Shown here piece by piece: positions 25,953-34,265 of a DNA stretch of 64,000 nucleotides. Source of the stretch: Prado023 sp963788325 (GTDB lineage: Bacteria > Actinomycetota > Actinomycetes > S36-B12 > CAIYMF01). The notes beneath the pieces are model-generated. The model saw only the letters and a program-made list of their open reading frames with translations. It had not been told where the DNA came from and ran no database searches. The DNA lies in the NCBI GenBank assembly GCA_963788325.1, contig CAWBGJ010000006.1, forward strand, positions 1-64,000, written 5' to 3'. Within the stretch, counting starts at the first letter, position 1. Each line of letters begins with the position of its first letter. The translations under genes and the position numbers were made by a program.

Positions 25953-26882
25953 TCATGCGTGATAGCCGCGCTGCTTGGCGCGGTACATCTCGGCATCGGC
26001 TCGGTCCACTGCGCGCAGCACGTCCGGCTCGGCGGGATCCCAGAGCACAATCCCTGCTGACCAGGCGTGGGACGATGCGTTGCGCAGGCGGCTGAGGAGC
26101 GACTCAGCCTGACCCTCGTCGCAGTTCGGCAGGACCAGCACGAACTCGTCACCGCCGATCCGGGCGAGCTGGTCCCCGGGGCGCAGCATCTCGGACCACG
26201 ACTTGACGAGTTGGACAAGGATCCGGTCGCCGGCCGCATGACCGTACTCATCATTGATCAGTTTGAATGCGTCAAGGTCGATGAAGCAAACGGCCGTGGG
26301 GCCATCCGAGCGGGCAGCCACGGCACGGACTCCGGGTGCCCGCGCGGTCAGCCCGTGCCGATTCAGGGCACCGGTGAGTGGATCGGTGACCGATGTCTGA
26401 CGCATCCTGTCCACCAGGACCCAGACGTGCCAGGTGTTGAAGGCCAGCATCGCAACGACGGCGGCGGCGAGCCACCCCGCGTCCGGTGACCCGCTCGCCA
26501 GCATCGCGGTGGTGTAGGCGGCGGAGCTGATCACCACGAACGTGATCACCCGTCGCGGGGGGAGCGAGTGGGCTGCGAACACCCCGAGGAGGACGATGCC
26601 GATGGCGTTGGTGACTTGGACGCTGGGCTGCTCCGTGAGGAATGTGGCCACGCCAAGCAGCAGCGACGACGCGATCAGTGAGGCGTCGAGGCCCCACAGG
26701 CCCGGTTTGGGGTCGAGGAGCCGCGTCAGGAGTCCCAGCAGCACCCAGAGGACGCCTAGGACGGTCTCCGCCGCGTGATTGGACTGTGGATCCAGGCCCA
26801 GGAGGCCGAAACACAGCACGATCAGCCCCGCGACCACCTGAAGGAGGCCAAGAAGTCGGTACTGATGAACGTCGTCGTACAC
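25953..26882 (-). CDS. membrane-bound diguanylate cyclase (GGDEF)
   Basis: Product of 309 residues. The first about 150 residues hold six hydrophobic helices with little extracytoplasmic sequence. A GGDEF domain follows: TDPLTGALNRHGL, FIDLDAFKLINDEYGHAAGD and the catalytic RIGGDEFVLVLP (intact GGDEF). The family makes cyclic di-GMP from two GTP. There is no EAL domain and no clear RxxD inhibitory site upstream. The sensor signal is unknown. No neighbour gives a clue. Confidence 0.92.
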   Translation of the reverse strand: MYDDVHQYRLLGLLQVVAGLIVLCFGLLGLDPQSNHAAETVLGVLWVLLGLLTRLLDPKPGLWGLDASLIASSLLLGVATFLTEQPSVQVTNAIGIVLLGVFAAHSLPPRRVITFVVISSAAYTTAMLASGSPDAGWLAAAVVAMLAFNTWHVWVLVDRMRQTSVTDPLTGALNRHGLTARAPGVRAVAARSDGPTAVCFIDLDAFKLINDEYGHAAGDRILVQLVKSWSEMLRPGDQLARIGGDEFVLVLPNCDEGQAESLLSRLRNASSHAWSAGIVLWDPAEPDVLRAVDRADAEMYRAKQRGYHA

Positions 26883-27222
26883 CCTCGACTCCTGACACGA
26901 GATCTCGCCCGTTCACAGAACCAGTCCGGCGACCGTCTATGCGCTTCTACGGTAGCCCGATCGACCCCCTCGGGGAAGGCGCCGCGGATCGAGGATCCAC
27001 GGGGGCCTGAGCCGCACCCTGCATCGGGGGTGAGCTTGGATTTCCTGTACCGCGACCCGATCAGGGAGCCGGTGGCGGCCAGCACGGCCATCGTGATCAG
27101 GAAGGGGGGATCCAGCCCACCGAGCGCGACGTGACCGAGGGAGGTGGCCTGCCTCGATTGCCCACTGGCGTGCGTTGCGCTAGCGTCTTGGGATCGTGAT
27201 CCGAGGCTAGGAGGTAAGACCC
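26883..27222. other. intergenic region between GGDEF gene and leader ORF
   Basis: About 340 bases. A short hydrophobic minus-strand frame (around 27091, MAVLAATGSLIGSRYR) exists but has no good ribosome site and no family, so it is not called. No repeat found. Confidence 0.35.
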
Positions 27223-27282
27223 ATGAATGCAGTGTCCACAGTGGGTGCTCCCATGCAGGCCATGATCACGCGACGCAGGTAG
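27223..27282 (+). CDS. possible 19-residue leader peptide
   Basis: ATG at 27223 with a perfect AGGAGG at 27209-27214 and eight-base spacing encodes MNAVSTVGAPMQAMITRRR and a TAG. It lies 46 bases before the patatin-like gene. The strong ribosome site on such a short frame suggests a leader or regulatory uORF, but this is inference. Confidence 0.4.
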   Translation: MNAVSTVGAPMQAMITRRR

Positions 27283-27328
27283 TCGCGACTGGGAGCGCCC
27301 GACAGGCAATTCGCGAGAGGCGACTCCC

Positions 27329-28324
27329 ATGAGCACAGAACCTTCCTCCTATCCGCCCCCCTCCTCACCGACGTCCTCCGACCGGCTGAGTTCCGACCAG
27401 GATCCGCCGCGGATCGACGCCACGGGGCGGGTGCCCGCCGTGGGCGAGCGAGCGTTGGTCCTTGGTGGTGGCGGATCGACAGGCAACGCGTGGCTGATCG
27501 GCGTCATCGCCGGACTATTCGATGCCGGGCTGGACGTGACCACAGCCGACCTGACCATCGGGACGTCAGCCGGCTCGACGGCCGCGGCCCAGATAGCTGG
27601 CGCGACCCCGACCGAGCTGCTTGCCGCCATCCTTGCCGCGACCCCCAAGCAACGGACTGGCCCGGTTGGATTCGACCGGGGACGCGTTCCAGCCAGGCCA
27701 GTGGCGGACCACATGGAGCGGATCGGAACGATCATCGCCTCCGCTGCGGATGCGGCTGACATGCGCCGCCGAATGGGCGCGGCGGCACTCGGCATGCAGG
27801 CAGCGTCTGACGGATCCTGGCAAGCACAGTGGCGCGCCACCGTCGCCGCCCGGCTGCCCAGTCAACATTGGCCGGACCGAACAGTGCTCATCACCGCGGT
27901 CGATGCCCAGACCGGTACGCCGGTCGTGTTCGACCGGTACAGCGGAGTCGACCTCGCCGATGCCGTCGGCGCCAGCTGTGCCAGTCGCCTTCCCTACCGG
28001 ATTGGGGACATTCGATACATCGATGGCGGCTACCGGTCCAACGCCGAGAACGCTGATCTGGCAGCCGGATACCGGCGGGTGCTTGTGTTGTCGCCGTTCG
28101 GCGGCAGGGCACTGACTCCGGTGGACTGGGGCATGCATCTCGCCAGGCAGGTCGACGTTCTGCGCACCCGCGGCAGCAGAGTCGAGACGATCGTCCCGGA
28201 CAGCAACTCCGAGCACATGTTCGGCATCAATGCGATGGATCCATCGCTGCGTCCGCCCGCTGCTCAGGCTGGATACGACCAAGGCAAGGCCCTTGCCGAG
28301 CAGATCACACGATTCTGGCGCTGA
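27329..28324 (+). CDS. patatin-like phospholipase
   Basis: Product of 331 residues. After a 40-residue polar N-terminal extension it shows the patatin oxyanion loop GGGGSTGNAW (with Arg/Lys replaced by Ser), the nucleophile elbow GTSAGS (Ser about residue 85) and the catalytic Asp in DGGYRSNAENADLA. The Ser-Asp dyad is intact. The family hydrolyses phospholipid or neutral lipid acyl esters. Without a signal peptide it should act inside the cell or at the inner membrane face. Confidence 0.88.
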   Translation: MSTEPSSYPPPSSPTSSDRLSSDQDPPRIDATGRVPAVGERALVLGGGGSTGNAWLIGVIAGLFDAGLDVTTADLTIGTSAGSTAAAQIAGATPTELLAAILAATPKQRTGPVGFDRGRVPARPVADHMERIGTIIASAADAADMRRRMGAAALGMQAASDGSWQAQWRATVAARLPSQHWPDRTVLITAVDAQTGTPVVFDRYSGVDLADAVGASCASRLPYRIGDIRYIDGGYRSNAENADLAAGYRRVLVLSPFGGRALTPVDWGMHLARQVDVLRTRGSRVETIVPDSNSEHMFGINAMDPSLRPPAAQAGYDQGKALAEQITRFWR

Positions 28325-28643
28325 CACCCTCGAACCCTGGTCCGTAGGCATGACGACACTTCGTGTCTCTGGCGGGTGACTTCGGCCACACAAGCCGGGC
28401 TGCCGAGCCCATGCGCGCCGGCCGGACATTGTTCGGCAGCCTCGTGGCACAGTCGTCGAAGTCCGCGCGGCTCCCTCTGGCAAGTTCGTCATCGGGGTCG
28501 CGGATGTGGACGGCGAAGTGTGCAACTTCACTGAGAAGGCGCTCCGACTCGCGCGTAGCTGATGGGACCTCTTGCCAAGGGCGGTCTGGTCCTGCGGCGT
28601 CCGGGTCCACGGGTGGGTGAGTTGGGTCCGCAGCAGCTGACGG
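28325..28643. other. intergenic region, nothing recognised
   Basis: About 320 bases between convergent genes (patatin-like and WPD-repeat protein). GACAC-TTC-GTGTC near 28358 is a small hairpin; no gene supported. Confidence 0.4.
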
Positions 28644-29393
28644 TCAGGGGTCTTGCTCGGTCGGGGTGCCGGCCTGTTGTGGGTTCGACTCGAGGGCTCG
28701 GGCGGCCTGTGCGTTCGGCTTCGCCTTGCCGTGGGCCTTCTGCGCGTCCTGCCGTCGGCGCCGGCGGACCTCGGCATTCGCGAGCCCGGCGGCGAGCAGC
28801 AGCGGCCACAGGTACTTGACCTTGGCGATGAGCTCGCGCAGCCACTCGGGCAGTGAGGGTACCTGCCAGTCGGGCCAGACGATGGCGATGTCGGGCCACG
28901 GGATGTCGGGCCAGTCGATGCGGGGCCACGGGATGCGCAGGTGCCAGTCCGGCCAGGGGATGTGGATCCGCGACAGCAGCCAGAGGCCCACCACGGCGGC
29001 CAGCGCGCCGGCGGCAGCCGCGCCCGCGCGCGGCGCGGCGTACGCGTGGGGGTGCTCACGGATCCAGGTCTCGCGGGCGGCGGCCCTCGACCCGGGTTCG
29101 GGGTCGAGGTCGACTCCGCCGATCCCCGCGTGGGCGGCTGTCAGTGCGCCGAGTTCGCTGCCCGGGGGGTACCAAGTCACGCGGCGTGCGGGACCCAGGA
29201 GTCGCGGTAGCCGCACGCTGAGCGCGCCTCGTGATCCGCTGTCGAGGACGACCCGTTCCTCCGAGGTGCGGCGGGTGGCGATATCGGCGCCGGCAATCGA
29301 CCATGTGATCCGCCGCCCCAGACCGGCGTCGACGATCTCGACCAGGTGCTGGTCCTCCCCGATCATCAGCAGCCAGCGCTCCGGTTCACCCAT
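28644..29393 (-). CDS. membrane protein with Trp-Pro-Asp repeats
   Basis: Product of 249 residues. About 1-115 is a soluble beta-rich domain (WLLMIGEDQHLVEIVDAGLG, then RVTWYPPGSELGALTAAHAG). A membrane helix (about 122-142) is followed by a striking repeat region (about 143-180) of W-P-D units: IPWPDWHLRIPWPRIDWPDI continues to AIVWPDWQVPSLPEWL. A second hydrophobic segment and a Lys/Arg-rich Gln-rich tail follow. The start lies only about six bases after a TATTAT -10-like element, so the mRNA may be leaderless. Divergent from a TetR gene that probably represses it. No family recognised. Confidence 0.72.
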   Translation of the reverse strand: MGEPERWLLMIGEDQHLVEIVDAGLGRRITWSIAGADIATRRTSEERVVLDSGSRGALSVRLPRLLGPARRVTWYPPGSELGALTAAHAGIGGVDLDPEPGSRAAARETWIREHPHAYAAPRAGAAAAGALAAVVGLWLLSRIHIPWPDWHLRIPWPRIDWPDIPWPDIAIVWPDWQVPSLPEWLRELIAKVKYLWPLLLAAGLANAEVRRRRRQDAQKAHGKAKPNAQAARALESNPQQAGTPTEQDP

Positions 29394-29398
29394 CAGCC

Positions 29399-29419
29399 TA
29401 TAATAGAGCGATCACTCTA
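29399..29419. promoter_or_regulatory. overlapping divergent promoter and TetR operator
   Basis: TATAAT at 29399-29404 is a perfect -10 for the rightward TetR gene; its other strand gives TATTAT for the leftward gene. It abuts TAGAGCGATCACTCTA (29404-29419), a 16-bp palindrome with one mismatch pair, a typical TetR-type operator. Binding here would block both promoters. Confidence 0.65.
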
Positions 29420-29436
29420 GGAATGGGAAGGTCGCG

Positions 29437-30027
29437 ATGGCCAGGACTGTCGACCCGGTACGGCACGAGGCCAAGCGCCTGGTGATCGTCGACGCGGCGC
29501 TGACCTGCTTCTCCGTCGACGGCTTCGATCGCACCACCACGGCGACGATCTGTCGAACGGCGGGCATCGGGTCAGGCACGTTCTTCCACTACTTCCCCAC
29601 GAAGCTGGGCGTGCTGTTGGCCATCATCGACCTCGGGACGAGCGAGACTGAGGCCTGGTTCGGGTCTCAGCGGGGGCGCTCCGATCCCGTGGGCGTCCTG
29701 CTGGACCACGTCGCCCGAGCGGCGGACGAGGGTGCGGATCCCCGTGTCGCCGGTTTCGTCCGGGCCGTCGGAGCGGTCATGTCCGACGCGGAGGTCGTCG
29801 CGGCGCTCGCGCGGGACGAGGCCGTCCTACGCGAAGGGCTGCGGCCCTGGGTCGAGGCAGCACAGCGCGCCGGCGAGATCCGTGACGACCTCCCGGCCGG
29901 TCGGCTCACCGACTGGATCATGGTCCTGCTCGACGGCTTCCTCGGCCGGATCGCCGGCGAGCAGTTCGACCCAGTGGCCGAGCGCGACATGCTGCTCGAC
30001 ACCGCCCGCAGGCTCATCGCCCCCTGA
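29437..30027 (+). CDS. TetR-family transcriptional regulator
   Basis: Product of 196 residues. The N-terminal helix-turn-helix is VDAALTCFSVDGFDRTTTAT, ICRTAGIGSGTFFHYFPTKLGVLLAI. The C-terminal helical ligand domain contains DHVARAADEGADPRVAGFVRAVGAV and a tail that matches the TetR_C group with a LTDWIMVLLDGFLGRI helix. A GGGAAGG precedes the ATG. It probably autoregulates and controls the divergent WPD-repeat protein through the palindrome at 29404-29419. Confidence 0.92.
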   Translation: MARTVDPVRHEAKRLVIVDAALTCFSVDGFDRTTTATICRTAGIGSGTFFHYFPTKLGVLLAIIDLGTSETEAWFGSQRGRSDPVGVLLDHVARAADEGADPRVAGFVRAVGAVMSDAEVVAALARDEAVLREGLRPWVEAAQRAGEIRDDLPAGRLTDWIMVLLDGFLGRIAGEQFDPVAERDMLLDTARRLIAP

Positions 30028-30353
30028 CATGCCATCCACCAGCACGATCCAGTTGGCCGCCGACACGCGGTGACGTCTCAGTGCATTGCCAGATCGGAGA
30101 CCGCCCACGGGCCGATGACCACCCCAAGCCCGCCGGACACCGCCTTCCCAGATCTGCCGACGCCCGCTCGGGCCGCCGTCCGACTGGGCGCCGCCATGCC
30201 CGTCCCGAATGCGCGTCCACACGCCGGTATGGCGCGGGTCATGACGTCCGAGATGACGTTCCCTGCGGAGTTCCGGGCGACCCATCTGGACTTGCGTTCC
30301 TCCGAATCCGCCTGCCCTTTCTGGGGCCGACGGTGCCCGATCGAGATGGGAAG
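30028..30353. other. intergenic region, nothing recognised
   Basis: About 325 bases between TetR and the META-domain lipoprotein gene. Open frames here lack starts and family similarity; no hairpin found. Confidence 0.4.
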
Positions 30354-30791
30354 ATGACTGGCGTGTGGACCGTGAGGATCGCCGTTGCCGGGCTCGCGAT
30401 GACCTTGCTGAGCGCGTGTACGTCGCGTGCGGACTCCGGTCTCGAAGGGACTCCTTGGACCGCGACCGGCATCAGCAACGAAAACCGGCCCGTCGCGTCG
30501 AGTGCCACGGTGACCACGATCACCGCGGAGTTCGGCAAGGACGACTCGCTCAGTGGGTTCGGCGGCTGCAACAACTACACCTCGACCTGGACCACGACCG
30601 CGCCCAACCGCCTGACGATCGGACCCGTGGGATCCCAGCTCACGGCGTGCCCGCAGGACGTGATGGACACCGAGCAGCAGTACTTCGCGGCATTGGCCAA
30701 GGTCGCCACCTACCGACTCGAGGGCAACCAGTTCACGCTGCTCAATTCCCAGGGTGCCACCCAAGTGAGCTTCGTGCCCACCGCCGATTGA
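30354..30791 (+). CDS. META-domain (HslJ-like) lipoprotein
   Basis: Product of 145 residues. The N-terminal signal has a lipobox (MTLLSAC, Cys about residue 22). The META domain follows: LEGTPWTATGI near the start, FGGCNNYTSTWTT, LTIGPVGSQLTACPQDVMDTEQQYFAALAKVATYRLEGNQFTLL. META domains occur in HslJ heat-shock and surface proteins. Anchored outside the membrane; role in envelope stress is a guess. Start at 30354 fits GGGAAG just upstream. Confidence 0.88.
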   Translation: MTGVWTVRIAVAGLAMTLLSACTSRADSGLEGTPWTATGISNENRPVASSATVTTITAEFGKDDSLSGFGGCNNYTSTWTTTAPNRLTIGPVGSQLTACPQDVMDTEQQYFAALAKVATYRLEGNQFTLLNSQGATQVSFVPTAD

Positions 30792-30830
30792 CCCAACACG
30801 CCCTCCCGCGCACGCCCGACACGCGGCGCT

Positions 30831-31094
30831 GTGACTGTGCCGCTGACCGGGACGGTACGCGGCAAGGTGACGCGCCTGGCCAACGCCCGGATCACGGCCG
30901 GGAATGTCAACGGCCAGTGGGAGCTGCCCGGGGTGCGGTCGTGGGATCGGCCCGTTGATGGACATGTGTTCCGCCCGGTGCAGAGCCCGAGTGTGGAGCT
31001 CAGCCTGATCGCCGAGCCGGGCCGGCCGTTGAGCCTGGACGTTGGCAGCGGCTCCGCGTGGGAGCAACTACCGGGGACGCCGCTCTGGCGGTGA
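30831..31094 (+). CDS. doubtful 87-residue protein
   Basis: Frame from GTG at 30831 to 31094 with plausible amino-acid composition (GNVNGQWELPGVRSW and VELSLIAEPGRPLSLDVGSG). It has no ribosome site, and its start lies inside a dispersed short repeat (30842-30856). The frame could be the 3' part of a decayed gene. No family recognised. Confidence 0.3.
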   Translation: MTVPLTGTVRGKVTRLANARITAGNVNGQWELPGVRSWDRPVDGHVFRPVQSPSVELSLIAEPGRPLSLDVGSGSAWEQLPGTPLWR

Positions 31095-31176
31095 ATTCCG
31101 GATGGATCCGGCACCGGGCGCCGATTCTCGTCCTGTTGGTTGCGCAGGTTCGCCTCGACTGCGGGGGAGGTCTTGT

Positions 31177-31332
31177 CAGCGAGGCCCGGGTGCCGAGCGT
31201 CAGCCCGACGACGGTGACCGACAGTGCGACCGCAAGGACCGCGAGGCCCTGCATCTGCCGGTCACGTCGGCCGCCGCCGCGCAGCAGGCGCCAGCTCAGG
31301 TCCACGACGGCCCTCGGTGCGACGGCCCTCAT
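31177..31332 (-). pseudogene. truncated FtsX-like ABC permease remnant
   Basis: About 52 codons from ATG at 31332 (MRAVAPRAVVDLSWRLLRGGGRRDRQ, then a hydrophobic helix AVLAVALSVTVVGLTLG) match the N terminus of MacB/FtsX-type permeases. Homology ends abruptly near 31177. It overlaps the ATPase remnant in ATGA, so it is the residue of a two-gene exporter. Confidence 0.65.
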
Positions 31333-31499
31333 CGCGATGCCCCGATGGCCTGCCGGGCGCGACCGTCGCGCAGCGCCACGACGCGGTCGCAGCGCTCAGC
31401 CAGCTCCGGGTCGTGCGTGCCCACCACGAGGGTGACTCCCAGGCGCCGCTGCACATCCACGAGCACGTCGATCACCCGGGCGCCGGTCCGCCGGGCGTC
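31329..31499 (-). pseudogene. C-terminal remnant of an ABC ATPase
   Basis: About 56 codons with the D/H-loop end of a LolD/MacB-type ATPase: RRTGARVIDVLVDVQRRLGV, TLVVGTHDPELAERCDRVVA, LRDGRARQAIGASR and a stop. No Walker A, signature or Walker B remain upstream; the sequence is unrelated beyond 31499. Inactive by inference. Confidence 0.75.
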
Positions 31500-31779
31500 G
31501 GTCTCGTGGCCCGCAGCCCCGATTCTGGCGGCGGCCGGGGATGCGGACCTGGTGAGAAAGACCTCACGCTGTCGGACGAGTTCACCGACGAGTGGATGAG
31601 CCGCACCGGCGCCAGACTGAAGCGCATCTTTCGGCGCTAGCCGAGACCGGGCAGGTGGAGACCCGCCTGCACGTCGCGAAGGTGCCTGAACTGGACGCCC
31701 TGACTACGCCTGACCCCTTGCCCAGGTCGGGCCAGCTGTCGTCACATCGTCGCTTTTGCATCGCAAGTAACATGGCGCC

Positions 31780-32202
31780 ATGCCTGAGTCGTTGCCTGTT
31801 GTCGCATTGCGTTCGTCGTGTCCGGTCGCGGCCTCGCTCGATGTCCTGGGAGATCGTTGGACGTTGGTTGTTCTGCGCGATCTCGTCCTCGATGGCCGGG
31901 CGCATTTTGCCGATCTTGCAGCTGACGAGTCGATCGCCACCAACACGCTGGCCGAGCGGCTGCAGCGCCTGCGAGACGCCGGCATCATCGCCCGCGTGCG
32001 TGATCCCGAGGACGGTCGCCGTTGGATCTATGCGCCTCGTCGCCCAGCGGTCGAGTTGATTCCGGTTCTCGTTGACTTGATGGTCTGGGGCAGCGCACAC
32101 ACGGCCGTCGTCGTGCCGCCCGAATTGGCCGACGCCGCCGAGCACCGGGATGCGCTGATCGCCCGGTTCACCGAGCAGGCGGCCACCCGCATGGTCGACT
32201 GA
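31780..32202 (+). CDS. HxlR-family transcriptional regulator
   Basis: Product of 140 residues. SCPVAASLDVLGDRWTLVVLRDLVLDGRAHFADL, then IATNTLAERLQRLRDAGII and the wing VRDPEDGRRWIYAPRRPAVEL form the HxlR winged helix, including the conserved Cys near the N terminus (Cys15) that in some members senses electrophiles. No target gene is adjacent on the same strand. Start ATG at 31780; ribosome site weak. Confidence 0.9.
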   Translation: MPESLPVVALRSSCPVAASLDVLGDRWTLVVLRDLVLDGRAHFADLAADESIATNTLAERLQRLRDAGIIARVRDPEDGRRWIYAPRRPAVELIPVLVDLMVWGSAHTAVVVPPELADAAEHRDALIARFTEQAATRMVD

Positions 32203-32381
32203 CCCCGATTGGGCGGCGGGCGGTGCAGACCACGCCCCGCCGTGGGCGCATGTCGGAGTCTGGGCAATCGAAGATGAACACTGCCAGGCGGGTCACTTCG
32301 CTTGCCGGGCTACCTGGGGCGAGCCGGGCCTGAGGTGGGGCCGGATACCGGCAGCGGATCGTCGCGCAAGTCCAAGGCGAG

Positions 32382-32649
32382 TCAGATCCGCCGGTAGATG
32401 TCGCGTCGGTGGGCGATCCGCAGCGCGAGGACGATCAGATCGGTGTCCCCGAGATCACGCGGTAGTCACCCACCCGGATTCGCCACAGCGCGTCCTGTCC
32501 GACCAGTCGCCGAGACCCTGCTGGTCGTGGTTCGGTGCCGAGATCGCGATTGTCCGTGCGATCCGTCTGGCCGCCTGCCGGTCGAGCTTGTCCAACTCCT
32601 TGCGGGCTGTGGGGTCGTATCCAACTGTGTGGCGGGTCGGGCCATTCAC
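32382..32649 (-). pseudogene. RelE/ParE toxin with two frameshifts
   Basis: GTG at 32649 overlaps the antitoxin stop. The toxin reads YDPTARKELDKLDRQAARRI, then changes frame (LVGQDALWRIRVGDYRVI) and again (DTDLIVLALRIAHRRDIYRR) before TGA at 32382. All three pieces together cover a complete RelE-type toxin, but no single frame does. So the toxin is inactive unless the sequence has two indel errors. Confidence 0.82.
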
Positions 32650-32918
32650 AAGCCGAGGTCTCGTTCGACCTCGTCATCGGAGATGACCTGACTGCGACCA
32701 GAGTCGATGTCGGCGAGGCGCTGCGCTGCGACCGCGCCGTCCTGCTGGTCGATCAGCGACTCGTAGGCCTCGACCAGGTCGGCCGGGACGATCGCGGCTG
32801 CTCGCCCGTGACCACGTCCGCGGGTCACGTAGGTGATCTCACGACCGAACGCGGCCCGATTGACCGCCTCGGAAAAGCGATCCCGCGCCAGGCTCACCGA
32901 CCACTCAACTGGTTCCAC
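32646..32918 (-). CDS. Phd/YefM-type antitoxin
   Basis: Product of 90 residues from GTG at 32918. EWSVSLARDRFSEAVNRAAFGREITYVTRGRGHGRAAAIVPAD is the Phd/YefM fold; the C-terminal half (ESLIDQQDGAVAAQRLADI, then DDEVERDLGL) is the disordered toxin-binding tail. Intact, unlike its partner toxin, which it overlaps by four bases. It may still repress its promoter or buffer related toxins. Confidence 0.85.
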   Translation of the reverse strand: MEPVEWSVSLARDRFSEAVNRAAFGREITYVTRGRGHGRAAAIVPADLVEAYESLIDQQDGAVAAQRLADIDSGRSQVISDDEVERDLGL

Positions 32919-33005
32919 ACTCAGGGGACCAGTAGGCGCCAGCCAAGCCAACTCAGCCAACTGGGCCAAATGGCCACCAACGATCACCAGGCACAGATGC
33001 GCGGG

Positions 33006-33482
33006 TCAGTCGCGCAGGAGCTCTTCGATCCGCGCGAGGGTGCGATCCATGCTCTGCCGGGTGTGCTCTGCCAGCAGCGGCTTGAGCAGGAAGCGGGTCG
33101 GCAGGGCCTCGGTGCTCACGTCCCAGGTCTCCCGGATCCTGGTGCCGCCCTCGACGGGCTCGAGCTCGTAGCGCCATGTGCGTCCCGTGAACAGCAGCGT
33201 GAAGGGGGTCGGTGCGAGGGTTCGCCAGGCGATCCGGCGGCCCTCCTCGAACTCCGTCACGACGTTGCGGGTCGCGTAGGGGACCCGCCAGTGCATGTCC
33301 ATCCCGAAGGAGTCGCCCAGACTCACTCGGCGCCCGTCGCGGCGGGCGCCCTGCACCGTCCCCGACCCGTCGAAGTCGCGGTGGCGCTCGGGCCTGGCGA
33401 GCAGGTCGAAGACCGCTTCCGGGGGCGCCGGGACGACGCGTTCGACGCAGACGGGCTCAGGACGCAGGCTCGGGGATGGCAT
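33006..33482 (-). CDS. SRPBCC-fold protein, copy B
   Basis: Product of 158 residues, about 95 % identical by eye to the gene at 8041-8517; differences include ATG instead of GTG start and V/I, S/G, Q/E substitutions. Same SRPBCC motif (VERVVPAPPEAVFDLLARPER) and C-terminal helix. The neighbours differ (Phd antitoxin downstream, YdeI-like gene upstream), so only the gene and a short upstream flank were duplicated. Confidence 0.88.
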   Translation of the reverse strand: MPSPSLRPEPVCVERVVPAPPEAVFDLLARPERHRDFDGSGTVQGARRDGRRVSLGDSFGMDMHWRVPYATRNVVTEFEEGRRIAWRTLAPTPFTLLFTGRTWRYELEPVEGGTRIRETWDVSTEALPTRFLLKPLLAEHTRQSMDRTLARIEELLRD

Positions 33483-33684
33483 GGCCCCAGTCTCGTGGCA
33501 ACCAGCAGGAGCCGCGACTCGCCGCCCGGGTCGCGACGGGCCATCACCGGCGTGGACGTCGTCCGTGGGCGGGTGGGTGGTCGGCTCTTGGGGCACCGGG
33601 AGAACTGATCGCCCTGGTTGGCGCACGCCATCGGGAGTTGTCCCTCGGGCAGGAGTGGAAGAATCTCCGCAGCGTTCTCCAGCG

Positions 33685-34146
33685 TCAGCGGGCTCGGCCC
33701 TCGGCGAGCATCTCGACGTACTTCTCGATGCGTCGGGCCCGGGTCTCGGGCTTCTTGGCCTCGGCCAGCCCGAGAGTGAACCAGCGCTTCTGGGAGTAGG
33801 ACAGCCCGTCGAAGAACTCCTGGGCGGCGGCGTTGGTCCTGAGTGCGGAGGCGAAATCGTCGGCGAGCTCGACGGTCCGCTCGGCCTCGTCCCGGACAAG
33901 GTCGAGCGTCACTGGATCGCCCGCCTCGAGTCCGGTCGCCGCACGGTGCTCGGCGCCGAACGACAGCATGAAGCCATCGCCCCAGCTCACCACCGAGTTT
34001 CGGTAGGAGTGGTCGCCGATGGTCGCCACGACCTTGATGCGCTTGCCCCCGCCCAGGGCCTCGACGACCTCTGGCGGCACTGGGATCCCAGGTGCCGTCT
34101 TTCCGTTGAGCGCGACCGCCGAGTCGAACATCATGGTGGGGATCAT
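33685..34146 (-). CDS. YdeI-like protein with DUF1905 domain
   Basis: Product of 153 residues. The N-terminal DUF1905 domain contains GKTAPGIPVPPEVVEALGGGKRIKVVATIGDHSYRNSV and the C-terminal YdeI/OmpD-associated helix block is DDFASALRTNAAAQEFFDGLSYSQKRWFTLGLAEAKKPETRARRIEK. The pair is common in actinomycetes. Function unknown; E. coli YdeI is linked to stress resistance. Confidence 0.86.
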   Translation of the reverse strand: MIPTMMFDSAVALNGKTAPGIPVPPEVVEALGGGKRIKVVATIGDHSYRNSVVSWGDGFMLSFGAEHRAATGLEAGDPVTLDLVRDEAERTVELADDFASALRTNAAAQEFFDGLSYSQKRWFTLGLAEAKKPETRARRIEKYVEMLAEGRAR

Positions 34147-34265
34147 GCCTCATCGCACAACAACTGGCCGGCGGACGTGTTCCAGTAGCCCACTGACGGG
34201 GACGGTCCGAGCACCTAGGCACCCACACGCGCCGGCGCAGTCGCGAATCCTGGATCCACCCGAGA

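Noticed and set aside
26822..27091. Hydrophobic minus-strand frame upstream of the GGDEF gene
   Set aside because: Starts with MAVLAATGSLIG but then becomes Arg/Ser-rich and antisense to a region without signals; no ribosome site.
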